50,225 nt of DNA from an uncultured Oscillospiraceae bacterium (GTDB lineage: Bacteria > Bacillota > Clostridia > Oscillospirales > Oscillospiraceae), in assembly GCA_934615645.1 (NCBI GenBank), contig CAKTTR010000003.1, forward strand, positions 1 to 50,225, read 5' to 3'. The notes under the pieces are model-generated. The model saw only the letters and a program-made list of their open reading frames with translations. It was not told the DNA's origin and made no database searches. The translations under genes and the position numbers were made by a program. Positions 1 through 8,429 of the stretch are shown here, piece by piece. The first letter of the stretch is position 1, and every line of letters starts with the position of its first letter.

Positions 1-2
1 CG

Positions 3-1313
3 TATCTGCGCGCCCTCGGCGTCTCGCTGCTCTACCTAAATCCGATCTTTAAAGCCTATTCCAACCACCGGTACGACACCTGCGACTACCGCCAGCCGGA
101 CCCGATGCTCGGCACGGCGGCAGATTTCACCGCCCTGTGCGAGGCGGCCCACCGGCTTGGCATCCGCGTCATTCTCGACGGCGTCTTCTCCCACACGGGA
201 AGTCGAAGCGTTTACTTTGACCGCGACGGCGAGTTTGGCGGCGGGGCCTGTACCGGGCCTGGCAGCCCGTATTATAGCTGGTATACCTTCCAGCACTTCC
301 CCGATCGCTACACCAGCTGGTGGGGCATCGACACGCTGCCGTGTGTCAACGAGCTGGACCCGGGCTATCTCGATTACATCGTCGATGGGTCAGACAGTGT
401 CGTGGCCCACTGGCTCCGCCTGGGGGCCGACGGCTACCGCTTGGATGTGGCCGATGAGCTGCCGGACGCTTTCATCCTCCGGCTCAAAGACCGCATCCGG
501 CAAGTCAAGCCCGACGCGCTGCTCATCGGTGAGGTCTGGGAGGACGCATCCAATAAAATCGCCTACGGCAAGCGCCGCCGCTATTTTATCGACGGGGCGC
601 TGGATTCTGTCATGAATTATCCCTGGCGCAAGGCGATCCTAGACTACTGCCAAGGCCAGGACGACGGCACGGCCCTGCGCCAGAGCGTCCTGCGCATCGC
701 AGAAAATTATCCGCCAGGCGTTTTAAGCTGCGTGATGAATATCCTGGGCACCCATGATACGCCCCGGATTCTCTCCCTCCTGGGCGGCAGCTGCGACGGC
801 ACAAAGGACGAGCAGGCGCAGCGCCAGCTCTCCTCTCGGCAGCGGGCCCAGGCGCTGGAGCGGCTGCAAATGGCAGCGTTCCTGCAATTTATGCTCCCGG
901 GCATGGCCTGTATCTATTACGGCGACGAAGCCGGGATGGAGGGCTGTGGCGACCCGTTCAACCGCCGCTATTTCCCCTGGGGCGCGGAGGACGCCGCCCT
1001 GACGTCGTATTACCGCACGCTGGCCGCCCTGAAAAATCAGGAACCGGCGCTGAAAACGGGAACCATCGGGGCCTTTACTGCGTCCAATGGGCAGGTGCAG
1101 TTTACAAGACGCGCGCCGGGCAGCGCGCTGCAGATCTCCTGCAACCGCTCCTCCCTGCCGATGCAGGCCCAGGGGCAGTTGCTTTTCGGCTGCAAGCTGG
1201 CGCTGGCTGCGCCGGGTGAGATCACGCTGCAGCCCGGCGGGCTCTGCCTCTCCCGGCTCCCGGCAACAGTAGAGAAAAATTTACCCACAAGCGAGGTATC
1301 TTATGAATTGTAA
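3..1313 (+). CDS. GH13 alpha-amylase-family glycosidase (neopullulanase/cyclomaltodextrinase-like), 5' end outside window
   Basis: The reading frame is open from the window edge, so the gene starts upstream and only its C-terminal ~436 residues are seen. The GH13 barrel motifs are in order: the strand-3 region with LNPIFKAYSNHRYDT, VILDGVFSHTG, GYRLDVADE with the nucleophile Asp (codon 443-445), LIGEVWE with the acid/base Glu (codon 531-533), and ILGTHDTPR with the stabilising Asp (codon 755-757). A short beta-rich C-terminal domain follows. This pattern fits enzymes that hydrolyse alpha-1,4 or alpha-1,6 glucans such as maltodextrin, and nothing in the visible part suggests export. The stop codon overlaps the start of the next gene by 11 bases, so the two are probably co-transcribed. 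The exact substrate cannot be told from the sequence. Confidence 0.93.
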   Translation, partial: YLRALGVSLLYLNPIFKAYSNHRYDTCDYRQPDPMLGTAADFTALCEAAHRLGIRVILDGVFSHTGSRSVYFDRDGEFGGGACTGPGSPYYSWYTFQHFPDRYTSWWGIDTLPCVNELDPGYLDYIVDGSDSVVAHWLRLGADGYRLDVADELPDAFILRLKDRIRQVKPDALLIGEVWEDASNKIAYGKRRRYFIDGALDSVMNYPWRKAILDYCQGQDDGTALRQSVLRIAENYPPGVLSCVMNILGTHDTPRILSLLGGSCDGTKDEQAQRQLSSRQRAQALERLQMAAFLQFMLPGMACIYYGDEAGMEGCGDPFNRRYFPWGAEDAALTSYYRTLAALKNQEPALKTGTIGAFTASNGQVQFTRRAPGSALQISCNRSSLPMQAQGQLLFGCKLALAAPGEITLQPGGLCLSRLPATVEKNLPTSEVSYEL

Positions 1314-2484
1314 AGAATGCGGCAGACAGATCCCCGACGGGGCGCTGTTCTGCAAATACTGCGGCGCGCAGGTGGAAAAGCAAGCTGCGGAGACGGAAGA
1401 CGTCGCCGCACCCATCCAGCACCCCCGCCGCAGAGCAAAGAAAAAGCGCGGCCCGAAACCGGCGGCGATCCTGGCCATCCTCCTGATCCTGGCCGCAGGC
1501 GTCGCAGCGGGCGTGCTGATTTGGAAAAACAGCGGGCAGACCCCGGGCAGCGATACGCCGCCGGCGGAGGTCCAGGCCCCCACCGTGACCGCCAGCATCT
1601 CGCCCCGGAACAGCCAGGTCGAGGTCGGCAGCAGCCTGGTGCTCAGTGCCAAGCTCTCGGATGCGGCGCAAACGCCGAAGAGCGTCACCTGGCAGAGCAG
1701 TGATACTGCCATCGCCACCGTCTCGGATGGCATCGTCCGGGGCATCGCGCCGGGGCAGGTACAGATCACCGCCAAGCTGGCGCTGGAGAGCGGCAAGAGC
1801 ATCGAGACAGAGACGACCGTCCGGGTCGTCAGTCCCAGCGTGGTCTATACCCTCTCGGTCACACCGGCTGATGTCTCCCTGCATGTCGGCGACGCCACCC
1901 GGCTGGAAACGCAGCTGGACCCGGCGCCGGAAGCCGACGTGACGGTAGAGCGCACAGACTGGGCTTCGGATAACACCGCCGTCGCCACGATCGCCGACGG
2001 CCGGGTCACTGGCGTCGCTGTCGGGACAGCGAAGATCACCGTCACCCTCACCCTGTCCAATGGCCAGGCTGTGACGGCAAGCGTCCCCGTCACCGTCACG
2101 CAGCAGCCCGCACCGGCGCAGACCCCGGAGAACAACACCCAGACCCAGCAGCCGACGCAGCAGCAGCCGCAGATCCCGACCCCCACGCAGCCCAGCCAGT
2201 CCCAGGGCACGTCCACCGATTATATTCTGCCCACCAGCAACACCGCGCTTGTCAGCTATGACACGCTGCGTCCTCTCTCGGATTGGCAGCTGCGCCTGGC
2301 GCGCAATGAAATTTACGCCCGCCACGGCCGCCGGTTCAATGACGCCCAACTGCAGGCCTATTTTGACGGTAAAAGCTGGTACCACGGCACCATCGCGCCG
2401 GACGCCTTTGACGCCAGCGTTTTGAATGACACGGAGCTTGCCAATATCGCGCGCATCCAGGAAGTGGAGGCGCAGCGCAAATGA
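1303..2484 (+). CDS. Zinc-ribbon membrane protein with two BIg2 domains and a C-terminal YARHG domain
   Basis: This 393-residue protein opens with a zinc-ribbon (C3, C6, C17, C20), then a basic stretch and one membrane helix (about 53-74). Two bacterial Ig-like (BIg2) repeats follow at about 94-176 and 182-266, then a Gln/Pro-rich linker (267-303) and a YARHG domain (YARHG at 338-342). The layout predicts a cytoplasmic zinc ribbon with the Ig and YARHG parts outside the membrane. YARHG domains occur in extracellular proteins, often next to peptidoglycan-active proteins, and the next gene is an amidase. The start at 1303 overlaps the glycosidase stop and the end overlaps the amidase start by four bases (ATGA). 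The role is unknown; wall binding or sensing is inference. Confidence 0.85.
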   Translation: MNCKECGRQIPDGALFCKYCGAQVEKQAAETEDVAAPIQHPRRRAKKKRGPKPAAILAILLILAAGVAAGVLIWKNSGQTPGSDTPPAEVQAPTVTASISPRNSQVEVGSSLVLSAKLSDAAQTPKSVTWQSSDTAIATVSDGIVRGIAPGQVQITAKLALESGKSIETETTVRVVSPSVVYTLSVTPADVSLHVGDATRLETQLDPAPEADVTVERTDWASDNTAVATIADGRVTGVAVGTAKITVTLTLSNGQAVTASVPVTVTQQPAPAQTPENNTQTQQPTQQQPQIPTPTQPSQSQGTSTDYILPTSNTALVSYDTLRPLSDWQLRLARNEIYARHGRRFNDAQLQAYFDGKSWYHGTIAPDAFDASVLNDTELANIARIQEVEAQRK

Positions 2485-3296
2485 GAAAGCTTCTTTGCCT
2501 CATCCTTACGGCCCTGCTGCTCTGCTTTGCAGGCTGCGGCCAGACGGGCGGCAGCCCCGGTGCTGCACCTGCAGACCCGGTCGAGAAGACCGGCTCCCCC
2601 GCAAGCGAACCGGAGGCGGACACGCCGGACGTGCCGGAGACGCCTGCGTCCAACGGCCGCACCGTCGTCCTCGACCCGGGCCACCAGGCGGGGGGCGACG
2701 CTGGGCAGGAGCCCATCGGCCCCGGCTCCAGCCAGATGAAAGCCAAGGTCGCCACCGGGACCCAGAGCAGCTTCACGGGACTTGCAGAATACCAGCTGAC
2801 TCTGGATATCGCCCTACAGCTGGAACAGGCCCTGCAGCAGCGGGGCTACACCGTCTACCTGACGCGACGGGACAACGAGACCACCATCAGCAACGCCGAG
2901 CGGGCGCAATATGCCAGCCAGGTCGGCGGGGAGATCCTCGTCCGGCTGCACGCCAATGGCAGCACGGACCCGGCGGCAAATGGCGCAATGACCATCTGCC
3001 AGACACCGGAAAATCCCTACCAGAGCTGCTACGATGCCTCGCATCTGCTCTCCCAGCACCTGCTGGACGCCTACTGTGCCGCCACCGGCTTTGCAAGCCA
3101 GGGCATTTGGGAGACGGACACGATGACTGGCATCAACTGGTGCAGCATCCCCAGCACCATCGTCGAAATGGGTTATATGACAAACGAAAGCGATGACGCC
3201 CAGATGGCCGACCCGGCTTTCCAGGAAACCATGGTCCAAGCCCTGGCCGACGGCATCGACGCCTACTTTGCCGAGGCAGACAAAACATTTGCCTAA
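2481..3296 (+). CDS. N-acetylmuramoyl-L-alanine amidase, lipoprotein
   Basis: This 271-residue protein has a lipoprotein signal peptide with the lipid-modified Cys at position 19 (FAGC), then a Pro/Glu-rich linker to about residue 58 and an Amidase_3 domain. The zinc and catalytic residues are visible: H68 in LDPGHQAG, E103 in LAEYQLTLD, H157 in VRLHANGS and E229 in STIVEMGYMTN. The family cuts the bond between N-acetylmuramic acid and L-alanine in peptidoglycan, and the lipid anchor places it on the outer face of the membrane. Its start overlaps the preceding gene by four bases, indicating translational coupling. A strong hairpin terminator follows. The family assignment is firm; whether it acts in growth, division or sporulation is open. 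Confidence 0.92.
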   Translation: MRKLLCLILTALLLCFAGCGQTGGSPGAAPADPVEKTGSPASEPEADTPDVPETPASNGRTVVLDPGHQAGGDAGQEPIGPGSSQMKAKVATGTQSSFTGLAEYQLTLDIALQLEQALQQRGYTVYLTRRDNETTISNAERAQYASQVGGEILVRLHANGSTDPAANGAMTICQTPENPYQSCYDASHLLSQHLLDAYCAATGFASQGIWETDTMTGINWCSIPSTIVEMGYMTNESDDAQMADPAFQETMVQALADGIDAYFAEADKTFA

Positions 3297-3315
3297 CCTT
3301 TTATAAATCTTCATA

Positions 3316-3364
3316 AAAATACGGCTTGCAGCCCAGTTTAAGAGCTGCAAGCCGTATTTTTTAT
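3316..3364. terminator. Bidirectional rho-independent terminator
   Basis: A perfect 17-bp stem (3316-3332 with 3344-3360), flanked by A-run and T-run, lies between the convergent amidase and argS genes and can stop transcription in both directions. Confidence 0.9.
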
Positions 3365-3369
3365 GCTTT

Positions 3370-5127
3370 TTACATTTTATCCGGCGCCTGGAAGCCCAGC
3401 AAGTCGATGCAGGTCTCCAAAATGGATTTGGCCAGCGCGATCAGAGCCAGATAGCCCTGGCGCTTCTCAGCGTCCTCCTCCGTCAGGATGCGGGTCTCGT
3501 GGTAGAAGCTGTTGACATAGCCCGCCAGCTCGTAGATATACGCGCAGATCAGATTCGGCGCCAGATCGCGGTAGGCGGCGGTCATCTGGTCGGCAAAGCG
3601 GGTGATGCCCAGCATCAGGTTCCGGGCGCTGTCATTCTCCGGCAGTGCGATGGGCAGCTGGCTAGCCTCGACACCGGCCTTGGCCAGAATCGACTTGACC
3701 CGGACGATGGTATAGAGAATATACGGCCCGGTGTTGCCCTCAAAGGCGGAGAAGCGGTCCAGATCGAAGATATAATCCTTCGTCGGCTGGTTGCACAGGT
3801 CGCCATATTTCAGCGCGGCCAGGGCGATCATCTCCGCCGTGCGGCGCATCTGGGCCGGTTCGACGACCTGGTTGTCCTCGATTTTGTGATAGACGAAGTC
3901 CGTCGTCTCTTCGATGAGCCGGTCCAGCCGCATGACGCCGCCCTCACGGGTTTTGAAGGGCTTGCCGTCCTTGCCGTTCATGGTGCCAAAGCCCAAGAAT
4001 TGTAGCTTCGTCTCCGGCTTTACGATCTGGCCCTTGCGGGCGGCGCGGAACACCTGCTCAAAGTGCAGGCTCTGGCGCTTATCGACGACATAGAGCACCT
4101 CATCCGGGGCAAAGTCCTGCATTCGCTGCACCAGAGTCGCCAGGTCTGTCGTGGCGTAAAGCGTTGCGCCGTCGGACTTGACGAGGATGCAGGGGGGGAC
4201 CTCCTTCGTGTCCTCCGGCAGGGCCACGGGGACGACCAGCGCGCCCTCGGATTCCTCCGCCAGACCCAGGCGCTTCATCTGCTCGATCATCGGCGGGATA
4301 TAGGGCTGGGCGTCACTCTCGCCGAGCCAGATATCAAAGCTGACATTGAGGTTCCCGTAGTTTTTCTTGAGGTCCGCCACGGACACGCGCATAATATGCG
4401 CCCACAGGGCCCGGCAGCCCCGGTCGCCCTGCTGCAGCTTCGCCGTCGCCGCGTGGGCTTCGGCGGCAAAGGCCGCGTCCTGCTTGCTCTTGGCCGAGGC
4501 AGTGGGATAGATCTCCTCCAGCTCAGAGATGGTGAAGGGGGCCTCTGCCGGGTATTCCCCGGTGAAATGCTCGTCAAAATACGGCAGTTCCGGCTGGCGG
4601 CAGCGCAGCTCTGCGATGATCAGGCCCATCTGCAGGCCCCAGTCGCCCATGTGGATATCGCCGGTGACGTCATTGCCAAAATAGCGGTAGATGCGCTTGA
4701 TGCTCTCGCCAATGATCGCGCTGCGCAGGTGCCCGACGTGCAGCGGCTTTGCCACATTGGGGCCGCCGTAGTCGATCACGACCTTGCGGGGCGCAGCCTC
4801 CGGCGCCAGGCCGAAGTGGGGCGCGGCCTGCATCTCGCGCAGGTAATCCCGCAGGTAGGCGCCGGACAGCTTCAGGTTGATAAACCCGGGCATGCAAGCG
4901 TCCACGGAAGAAAACATCTCGCTGCCCGCAAGCGCCTGGGCCACCGCCTGGGCGATCTTGATGGGCGCGGTTTTATATTGTTTGGCGGCAGGCAGGCTGC
5001 CGTTACACTGAAATTCGCAAAGATCCGGCCGGTTTGAGACGGTGACCTTCCCATAGGCTGCGTCAAACCCAGCGGCGGCAAAGGCCGCGGAGACCTCGGC
5101 GGAAATCAGATCGACTAGTTTCGTCAT
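3370..5127 (-). CDS. argS: Arginine--tRNA ligase
   Basis: This 585-residue class I synthetase has an N-terminal additional domain (about 1-100), the Rossmann catalytic core with the HIGH-type signature HVGH at 130-133 inside NVAKPLHVGHLRSAIIGE, a KMSKS-region equivalent KPFKTREGGVMRLD, and an all-helical anticodon-binding C-terminus ending in a short QAPDKM tail. It charges tRNA-Arg with arginine in the cytoplasm. The length is near normal for the family and all core motifs are intact. The ATG at 5127 is supported by an AAAGGAGAG sequence just upstream. The gene lies downstream of spmB on the same strand but has its own promoter candidate, so it need not depend on sporulation expression. Confidence 0.97.
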   Translation of the reverse strand: MTKLVDLISAEVSAAFAAAGFDAAYGKVTVSNRPDLCEFQCNGSLPAAKQYKTAPIKIAQAVAQALAGSEMFSSVDACMPGFINLKLSGAYLRDYLREMQAAPHFGLAPEAAPRKVVIDYGGPNVAKPLHVGHLRSAIIGESIKRIYRYFGNDVTGDIHMGDWGLQMGLIIAELRCRQPELPYFDEHFTGEYPAEAPFTISELEEIYPTASAKSKQDAAFAAEAHAATAKLQQGDRGCRALWAHIMRVSVADLKKNYGNLNVSFDIWLGESDAQPYIPPMIEQMKRLGLAEESEGALVVPVALPEDTKEVPPCILVKSDGATLYATTDLATLVQRMQDFAPDEVLYVVDKRQSLHFEQVFRAARKGQIVKPETKLQFLGFGTMNGKDGKPFKTREGGVMRLDRLIEETTDFVYHKIEDNQVVEPAQMRRTAEMIALAALKYGDLCNQPTKDYIFDLDRFSAFEGNTGPYILYTIVRVKSILAKAGVEASQLPIALPENDSARNLMLGITRFADQMTAAYRDLAPNLICAYIYELAGYVNSFYHETRILTEEDAEKRQGYLALIALAKSILETCIDLLGFQAPDKM

Positions 5128-5169
5128 AGCTTCTGCTCTCCTTTGTGCTGTTCCATCGGTATTACAGTT

Positions 5170-5198
5170 ATCATACCAAAAAGCGCCCCTTTTGTACA
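5170..5198 (-). promoter_or_regulatory. Probable promoter of argS
   Basis: TGTACA (5193-5198) and TATGAT (5170-5175) are spaced 17 bp apart, about 40 bases upstream of the argS start codon. Confidence 0.55.
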
Positions 5199-5206
5199 GC
5201 GAAAAT

Positions 5207-5725
5207 TCAGAAAAACCACCGGACGCTCCAGCTTGCCAGCAAAAACCCCGTCAGATCCGCAAGGAGCGCCGCCGGAATGGCATAGCGGGTCTTATGCACC
5301 CCCGCTGCGCCGAAATAGATGCAGATCGTATAAAACGTCGTCTCCGTCGAGCCGAGCATCACGGCCGCGGTCAGGCCGATGGGGGAATCCGGGCCGTACT
5401 GGGTGATGAGCGACGCGCCGACGGCCAGGGCCGCGCTGCCGGAAATGGGCCGGATCAGCACGAGGCCCAGCGTCTGGGGCGGGATGCCCGTCCAGGCAAG
5501 CACCGGGCCGAGAAACCGCTCCAGCAGCTGCACCGCCCCAGCCGCCTGGAGCATCTGCACCGCCGTCAGCAGGACGATAAGCGCCGGGGCAATGTGCGCC
5601 AGCATCCGCAGACCGTCCGCCGCGCCCCGCACCATCAGGCCATAGCTGTCGGCCCGCTTGCGCAGGCTGTAGCAGCTGGCCCCTAGTAACAGCAGCGGGA
5701 CGACGGCATCCGTCAGCGCCGCCAT
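5207..5725 (-). CDS. spmB: Spore maturation protein B
   Basis: This is a 172-residue membrane protein of the nucleoside-recognition/gate family, with hydrophobic segments throughout and the family pattern LIRPISGSAALAVG and MLGSTETTFYT. In Bacillus, SpmA and SpmB are needed for full dehydration of the spore core. The frame is open well upstream, but the start at 5725 (MAALTDAVVPLLLL) matches the family N-terminus and overlaps the end of spmA by 13 bases, so the pair is translationally coupled. The presence of spmAB supports an endospore-forming organism. The assignment rests on family pattern and on the adjacent partner gene. Confidence 0.92.
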   Translation of the reverse strand: MAALTDAVVPLLLLGASCYSLRKRADSYGLMVRGAADGLRMLAHIAPALIVLLTAVQMLQAAGAVQLLERFLGPVLAWTGIPPQTLGLVLIRPISGSAALAVGASLITQYGPDSPIGLTAAVMLGSTETTFYTICIYFGAAGVHKTRYAIPAALLADLTGFLLASWSVRWFF

Positions 5726-6294
5726 CGGGCAAACAGCCCCGCCGCCAGCAGCCCGACGGTGACAGACCCGAGAGACGTGAGCCAGACGGCAGGCAAAATC
5801 GCAAAGGGCCGGGCAGCCCCGGCAGATGCACGCAGCGCGGCGACCGTCGTCGGAAGCAGCTGGATGGACGCGGTATTCAGCACGATCAGGCGGCACATCT
5901 CATCCGACGCCGCCGCACCACCCCCGGACAGCTGGTGCATCCGCTGCACGGCGGCGATCCCCAGCGGCGTGGCCGCATTGCCCAGGCCCAGGAGATTGGC
6001 TGTGAAATTCCCGCTGATCTTCTCCAGCGCCTGTGCATCCCGGGCGGCAACAGGGAACAGGCGGCCCAGCAGCGGCCGCAGCAGCGCCGCCAGTTTCGCC
6101 GAAAGGCCGCTGCCCTCCAGCACCGCCGCCAGCCCGGCCCACAGGCACAGGGGCCCTGCCAGAGAAAGGCAGAGCTGCGCGCCCTGCTCCGCTCCAGCCA
6201 TCGCCGCGGCAGAGACCGCGCCCAGCTGCCCGGAGATCGCCCCTGCCAGCACCGCCAGCAGCAGCATCCCGCTCCAGATCCACGCCATCGCCAT
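5713..6294 (-). CDS. spmA: Spore maturation protein A
   Basis: This 193-residue integral membrane protein is the partner of SpmB. It carries the gate-domain signature LEKISGNFTANLLGLGNAATP and a second conserved stretch EMCRLIVLNTASIQLLP. The frame extends further upstream, but the ATG at 6294 (MAMAWIWSGMLLL) has a run of five G residues at normal distance and gives the family's usual length, so it is preferred. The gene diverges from the xdhC-like gene. No confident housekeeping promoter is seen upstream, which would fit sporulation-sigma control as known in Bacillus, but this was not established from the sequence. Confidence 0.92.
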   Translation of the reverse strand: MAMAWIWSGMLLLAVLAGAISGQLGAVSAAAMAGAEQGAQLCLSLAGPLCLWAGLAAVLEGSGLSAKLAALLRPLLGRLFPVAARDAQALEKISGNFTANLLGLGNAATPLGIAAVQRMHQLSGGGAAASDEMCRLIVLNTASIQLLPTTVAALRASAGAARPFAILPAVWLTSLGSVTVGLLAAGLFARWRR

Positions 6295-6350
6295 ATTGCA
6301 TACCCCCTGCCCTACCCTATGCCCCGCCCCGGCGGGACATGCATTTTTCA

Positions 6351-6379
6351 TTGACAAGCCGTCGCGGCGCGATTATACT
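6351..6379 (+). promoter_or_regulatory. Promoter of the xdhC-like operon
   Basis: A consensus TTGACA (6351-6356) and TATACT (6374-6379) lie 17 bp apart, 45 bases upstream of the start codon at 6424. Confidence 0.8.
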
Positions 6380-6423
6380 AAAGATAGGAATTTACTAGGG
6401 ATTTTCCCGGAAAGCGTGATTTT

Positions 6424-7443
6424 ATGAAGAAATTGTTCCGTGCAATGCTGAGTGAGCTGCAGCAGGGCCGCAATGTTGTGCTGTGCAGCATCATCGCCTC
6501 TTCCGGGTCGACCCCCCGGGGGACGGGTGCAAAGATGGCCGTGTTTGAAGACGGCTCTACATTGGGGACCGTCGGCGGCGGCGCCGTCGAATACCACACC
6601 GAGCTGCTGGCCCGCGAGATTCATAAGATCCGTCAATCCCAGTCCAAGGGCTTTTTGCTGACGAAAAATGATGTGGCGGACATCGGCATGATCTGCGGCG
6701 GCGCCGTGACGGTCTACTTCCAGTTTCTGGACGCTGCAAAGCCGGAGACGACGGCGCTCATCTCCCATATCCTGACCCTGCTGCAGACCAATGCCAACTC
6801 CTGGCTGATTCTGGCCATGCGGGACGGCTGTGTCTGGTCCATGGGCACCTATGATGAGAAAAATGGCCTGCAGTATACCGATGCGCTGACCCTGGAGCAG
6901 CTGCAGCCGATGCTGCAAAATCGCGCCGTATTGCAGCAGGGGCCGCTCAGCTTCTATATTGAGCCTTTGGTCGTTGCCGGGACGGTCTATGTTTTCGGCG
7001 GCGGGCATGTCTCCCAGGAGCTGGTGCCGGTCCTGAGCCATGTGGATTTCCGCGTCGTCGTCTTTGAAGAGCGGCCCGAATTCTGCACGAAAGAGCGCTT
7101 CCCGACGGCGGTCGATACCGTCCTGGGCGACTTTGCAAAGATCAGCGAGAAAATCGAGATCAAGCCCTGCGATTATGTCGTCATCATGACCCGGGGCCAC
7201 ATGGCGGACCGGACGGTCCTCGCCCAGGCGCTGAAGGCGCATCCGGCTTACGTCGGCGTGATCGGCAGCCGGAAGAAGATCGCAAAAACAAACGAGCTTA
7301 TGTGGGAAGCCGGGCTGACGAAGGAAGACACCGACCGGGTCCACGCCCCCATCGGCCTTGCCATCGGCGCAGAGACCCCGGCGGAGATCGCCATCAGCGT
7401 CGCAGGCGAAATGATCGCCTTCCGGGCCGGGCTGGAAGCTTGA
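6424..7443 (+). CDS. XdhC/CoxI family protein (molybdenum hydroxylase maturation)
   Basis: This 339-residue protein has the N-terminal XdhC/CoxI domain (SSGSTPRGTGAKM and GTVGGGAVEYHTE) and the C-terminal Rossmann domain (VYVFGGGHVSQEL, later YVGVIGSRKK). Family members bind molybdenum cofactor, help its sulfuration and insert it into xanthine dehydrogenase-type enzymes. No molybdenum hydroxylase subunit is present in this window, so the client enzyme must lie elsewhere. A clear promoter precedes the gene. Its stop codon overlaps the start of the NTPase gene (TTGA), so the two proteins are made together. The family call is strong; the client is unknown. Confidence 0.9.
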   Translation: MKKLFRAMLSELQQGRNVVLCSIIASSGSTPRGTGAKMAVFEDGSTLGTVGGGAVEYHTELLAREIHKIRQSQSKGFLLTKNDVADIGMICGGAVTVYFQFLDAAKPETTALISHILTLLQTNANSWLILAMRDGCVWSMGTYDEKNGLQYTDALTLEQLQPMLQNRAVLQQGPLSFYIEPLVVAGTVYVFGGGHVSQELVPVLSHVDFRVVVFEERPEFCTKERFPTAVDTVLGDFAKISEKIEIKPCDYVVIMTRGHMADRTVLAQALKAHPAYVGVIGSRKKIAKTNELMWEAGLTKEDTDRVHAPIGLAIGAETPAEIAISVAGEMIAFRAGLEA

Positions 7444-7943
7444 ACGTCTTTCTGACCGGGCCCCGGCAGATCGGGAAATCCACAGCGGTGCGGCGCTATC
7501 TGGCAGGCTGCGGCCTGCGCTATGGCGGCTTTTTCACCGCCTGGGGGCCGGACGACCGCCTGCATCTGCTGCGCGCCGCCGACCCGGACGCGCGCATGAC
7601 CGCAGCGACTGCCGTCGCCCGCCGCGCAAGTACCCGGGTCCAGGCCGACGCGGCGGCCTTTGACCGCCTGGGCTGCCAGGCGCTGGAAGCACCGGCGCAG
7701 CTGCTGGTCCTGGATGAGCTGGGCTTTTTGGAGCGGGATGCCGCGGCCTTCCGCCGCCGCATCGAGCAGGTGCTGGACGGGCCAACGCCGGTCCTCGGCG
7801 TCGTGCGGCAGTCAGGCAGCTTGTTTTTGCCCGCGCTGCAAGCCCGGGCGGACACGGTCCTTTTGACCGTCACCCTGGAAAACCGGGACGCCATCCCAGC
7901 GCTGCTTTGCCAATATTTTCCGAAAGTCGCACCACAGCAATAG
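7440..7943 (+). CDS. THEP1-like nucleoside-triphosphatase
   Basis: This 167-residue P-loop protein has Walker A GPRQIGKST (7-15) and Walker B LLVLDELG, matching the small NTPase/THEP1 family that hydrolyses nucleoside triphosphates. The best start is TTG at 7440, which overlaps the xdhC stop as TTGA and puts the P-loop at the very N-terminus, as expected; the only ATG in frame lies 138 bases further upstream inside xdhC. Overlap with xdhC suggests a role in molybdenum cofactor or nucleotide handling, but this is inference from context. It ends at a strong bidirectional terminator. Confidence 0.85.
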   Translation: MNVFLTGPRQIGKSTAVRRYLAGCGLRYGGFFTAWGPDDRLHLLRAADPDARMTAATAVARRASTRVQADAAAFDRLGCQALEAPAQLLVLDELGFLERDAAAFRRRIEQVLDGPTPVLGVVRQSGSLFLPALQARADTVLLTVTLENRDAIPALLCQYFPKVAPQQ

Positions 7944-7944
7944 C

Positions 7945-7979
7945 AAAACGCAGAGGCCAAAATTTGGTCTCTGCGTTTT
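7945..7979. terminator. Bidirectional terminator
   Basis: A near-perfect 17-bp stem (7945-7961 with 7963-7979), with A- and T-runs at the ends, separates the convergent NTPase and DUF1934 genes. Confidence 0.85.
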
Positions 7980-7985
7980 CGGCGC

Positions 7986-8429
7986 TTACAGCACCTTGAC
8001 TTCAATATGATAGGAGATCGTCCCCAGTGGTTCGTTTTCGACATCGACGGCGTAGTCCAAATCGAACGCGCCGCCGTCCCAGTCCAGGTCCAGCTCCAGC
8101 TTCCGGGTCGTGACCCGGACCAGCAGCGCGCCCTCACCGATATCATACAGCGATTCGCTGGCGCCGCCGGGGGTAAACTCCAGGGCCATCTCCACCGCTC
8201 CGGTGCGGATCAGCGCAATGCGCCCCTCGCGCAGGCGGAATGTCGTCGTCGTGCCCTCCATGCCGGTCAACTCGCTCTCCTCATAGTGGACATCAAAGCC
8301 CCCCTCGACGCGGCAGAGCTTCCCTGCTGTCTTTAGCTCTACCTGCTCCGGCTCCTCGCCGTAGGTCGTATGGATGCCGGAGATGGAGAGGATCACATCC
8401 CGGGTCTGTTGTTCCAGCTCTGTCTTCAC
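7986..8429 (-). CDS. DUF1934 (YwiB-like) beta-barrel protein
   Basis: This 147-residue protein matches the DUF1934/YwiB family, a small calycin-like beta-barrel with alternating strands (VELKTAGKLCRVEGG, TTTTFRLREGRIALIR, LDLDYAVDVENEPLG). The function is not known. An upstream in-frame ATG exists, but GTG at 8429 forms a four-base GTGA overlap with the ddl stop and is a far better start. In Bacillus a homologue sits beside argS; here argS is about 3 kb away and the partner is ddl. The gene ends just before a bidirectional terminator. Confidence 0.85.
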   Translation of the reverse strand: MKTELEQQTRDVILSISGIHTTYGEEPEQVELKTAGKLCRVEGGFDVHYEESELTGMEGTTTTFRLREGRIALIRTGAVEMALEFTPGGASESLYDIGEGALLVRVTTRKLELDLDWDGGAFDLDYAVDVENEPLGTISYHIEVKVL

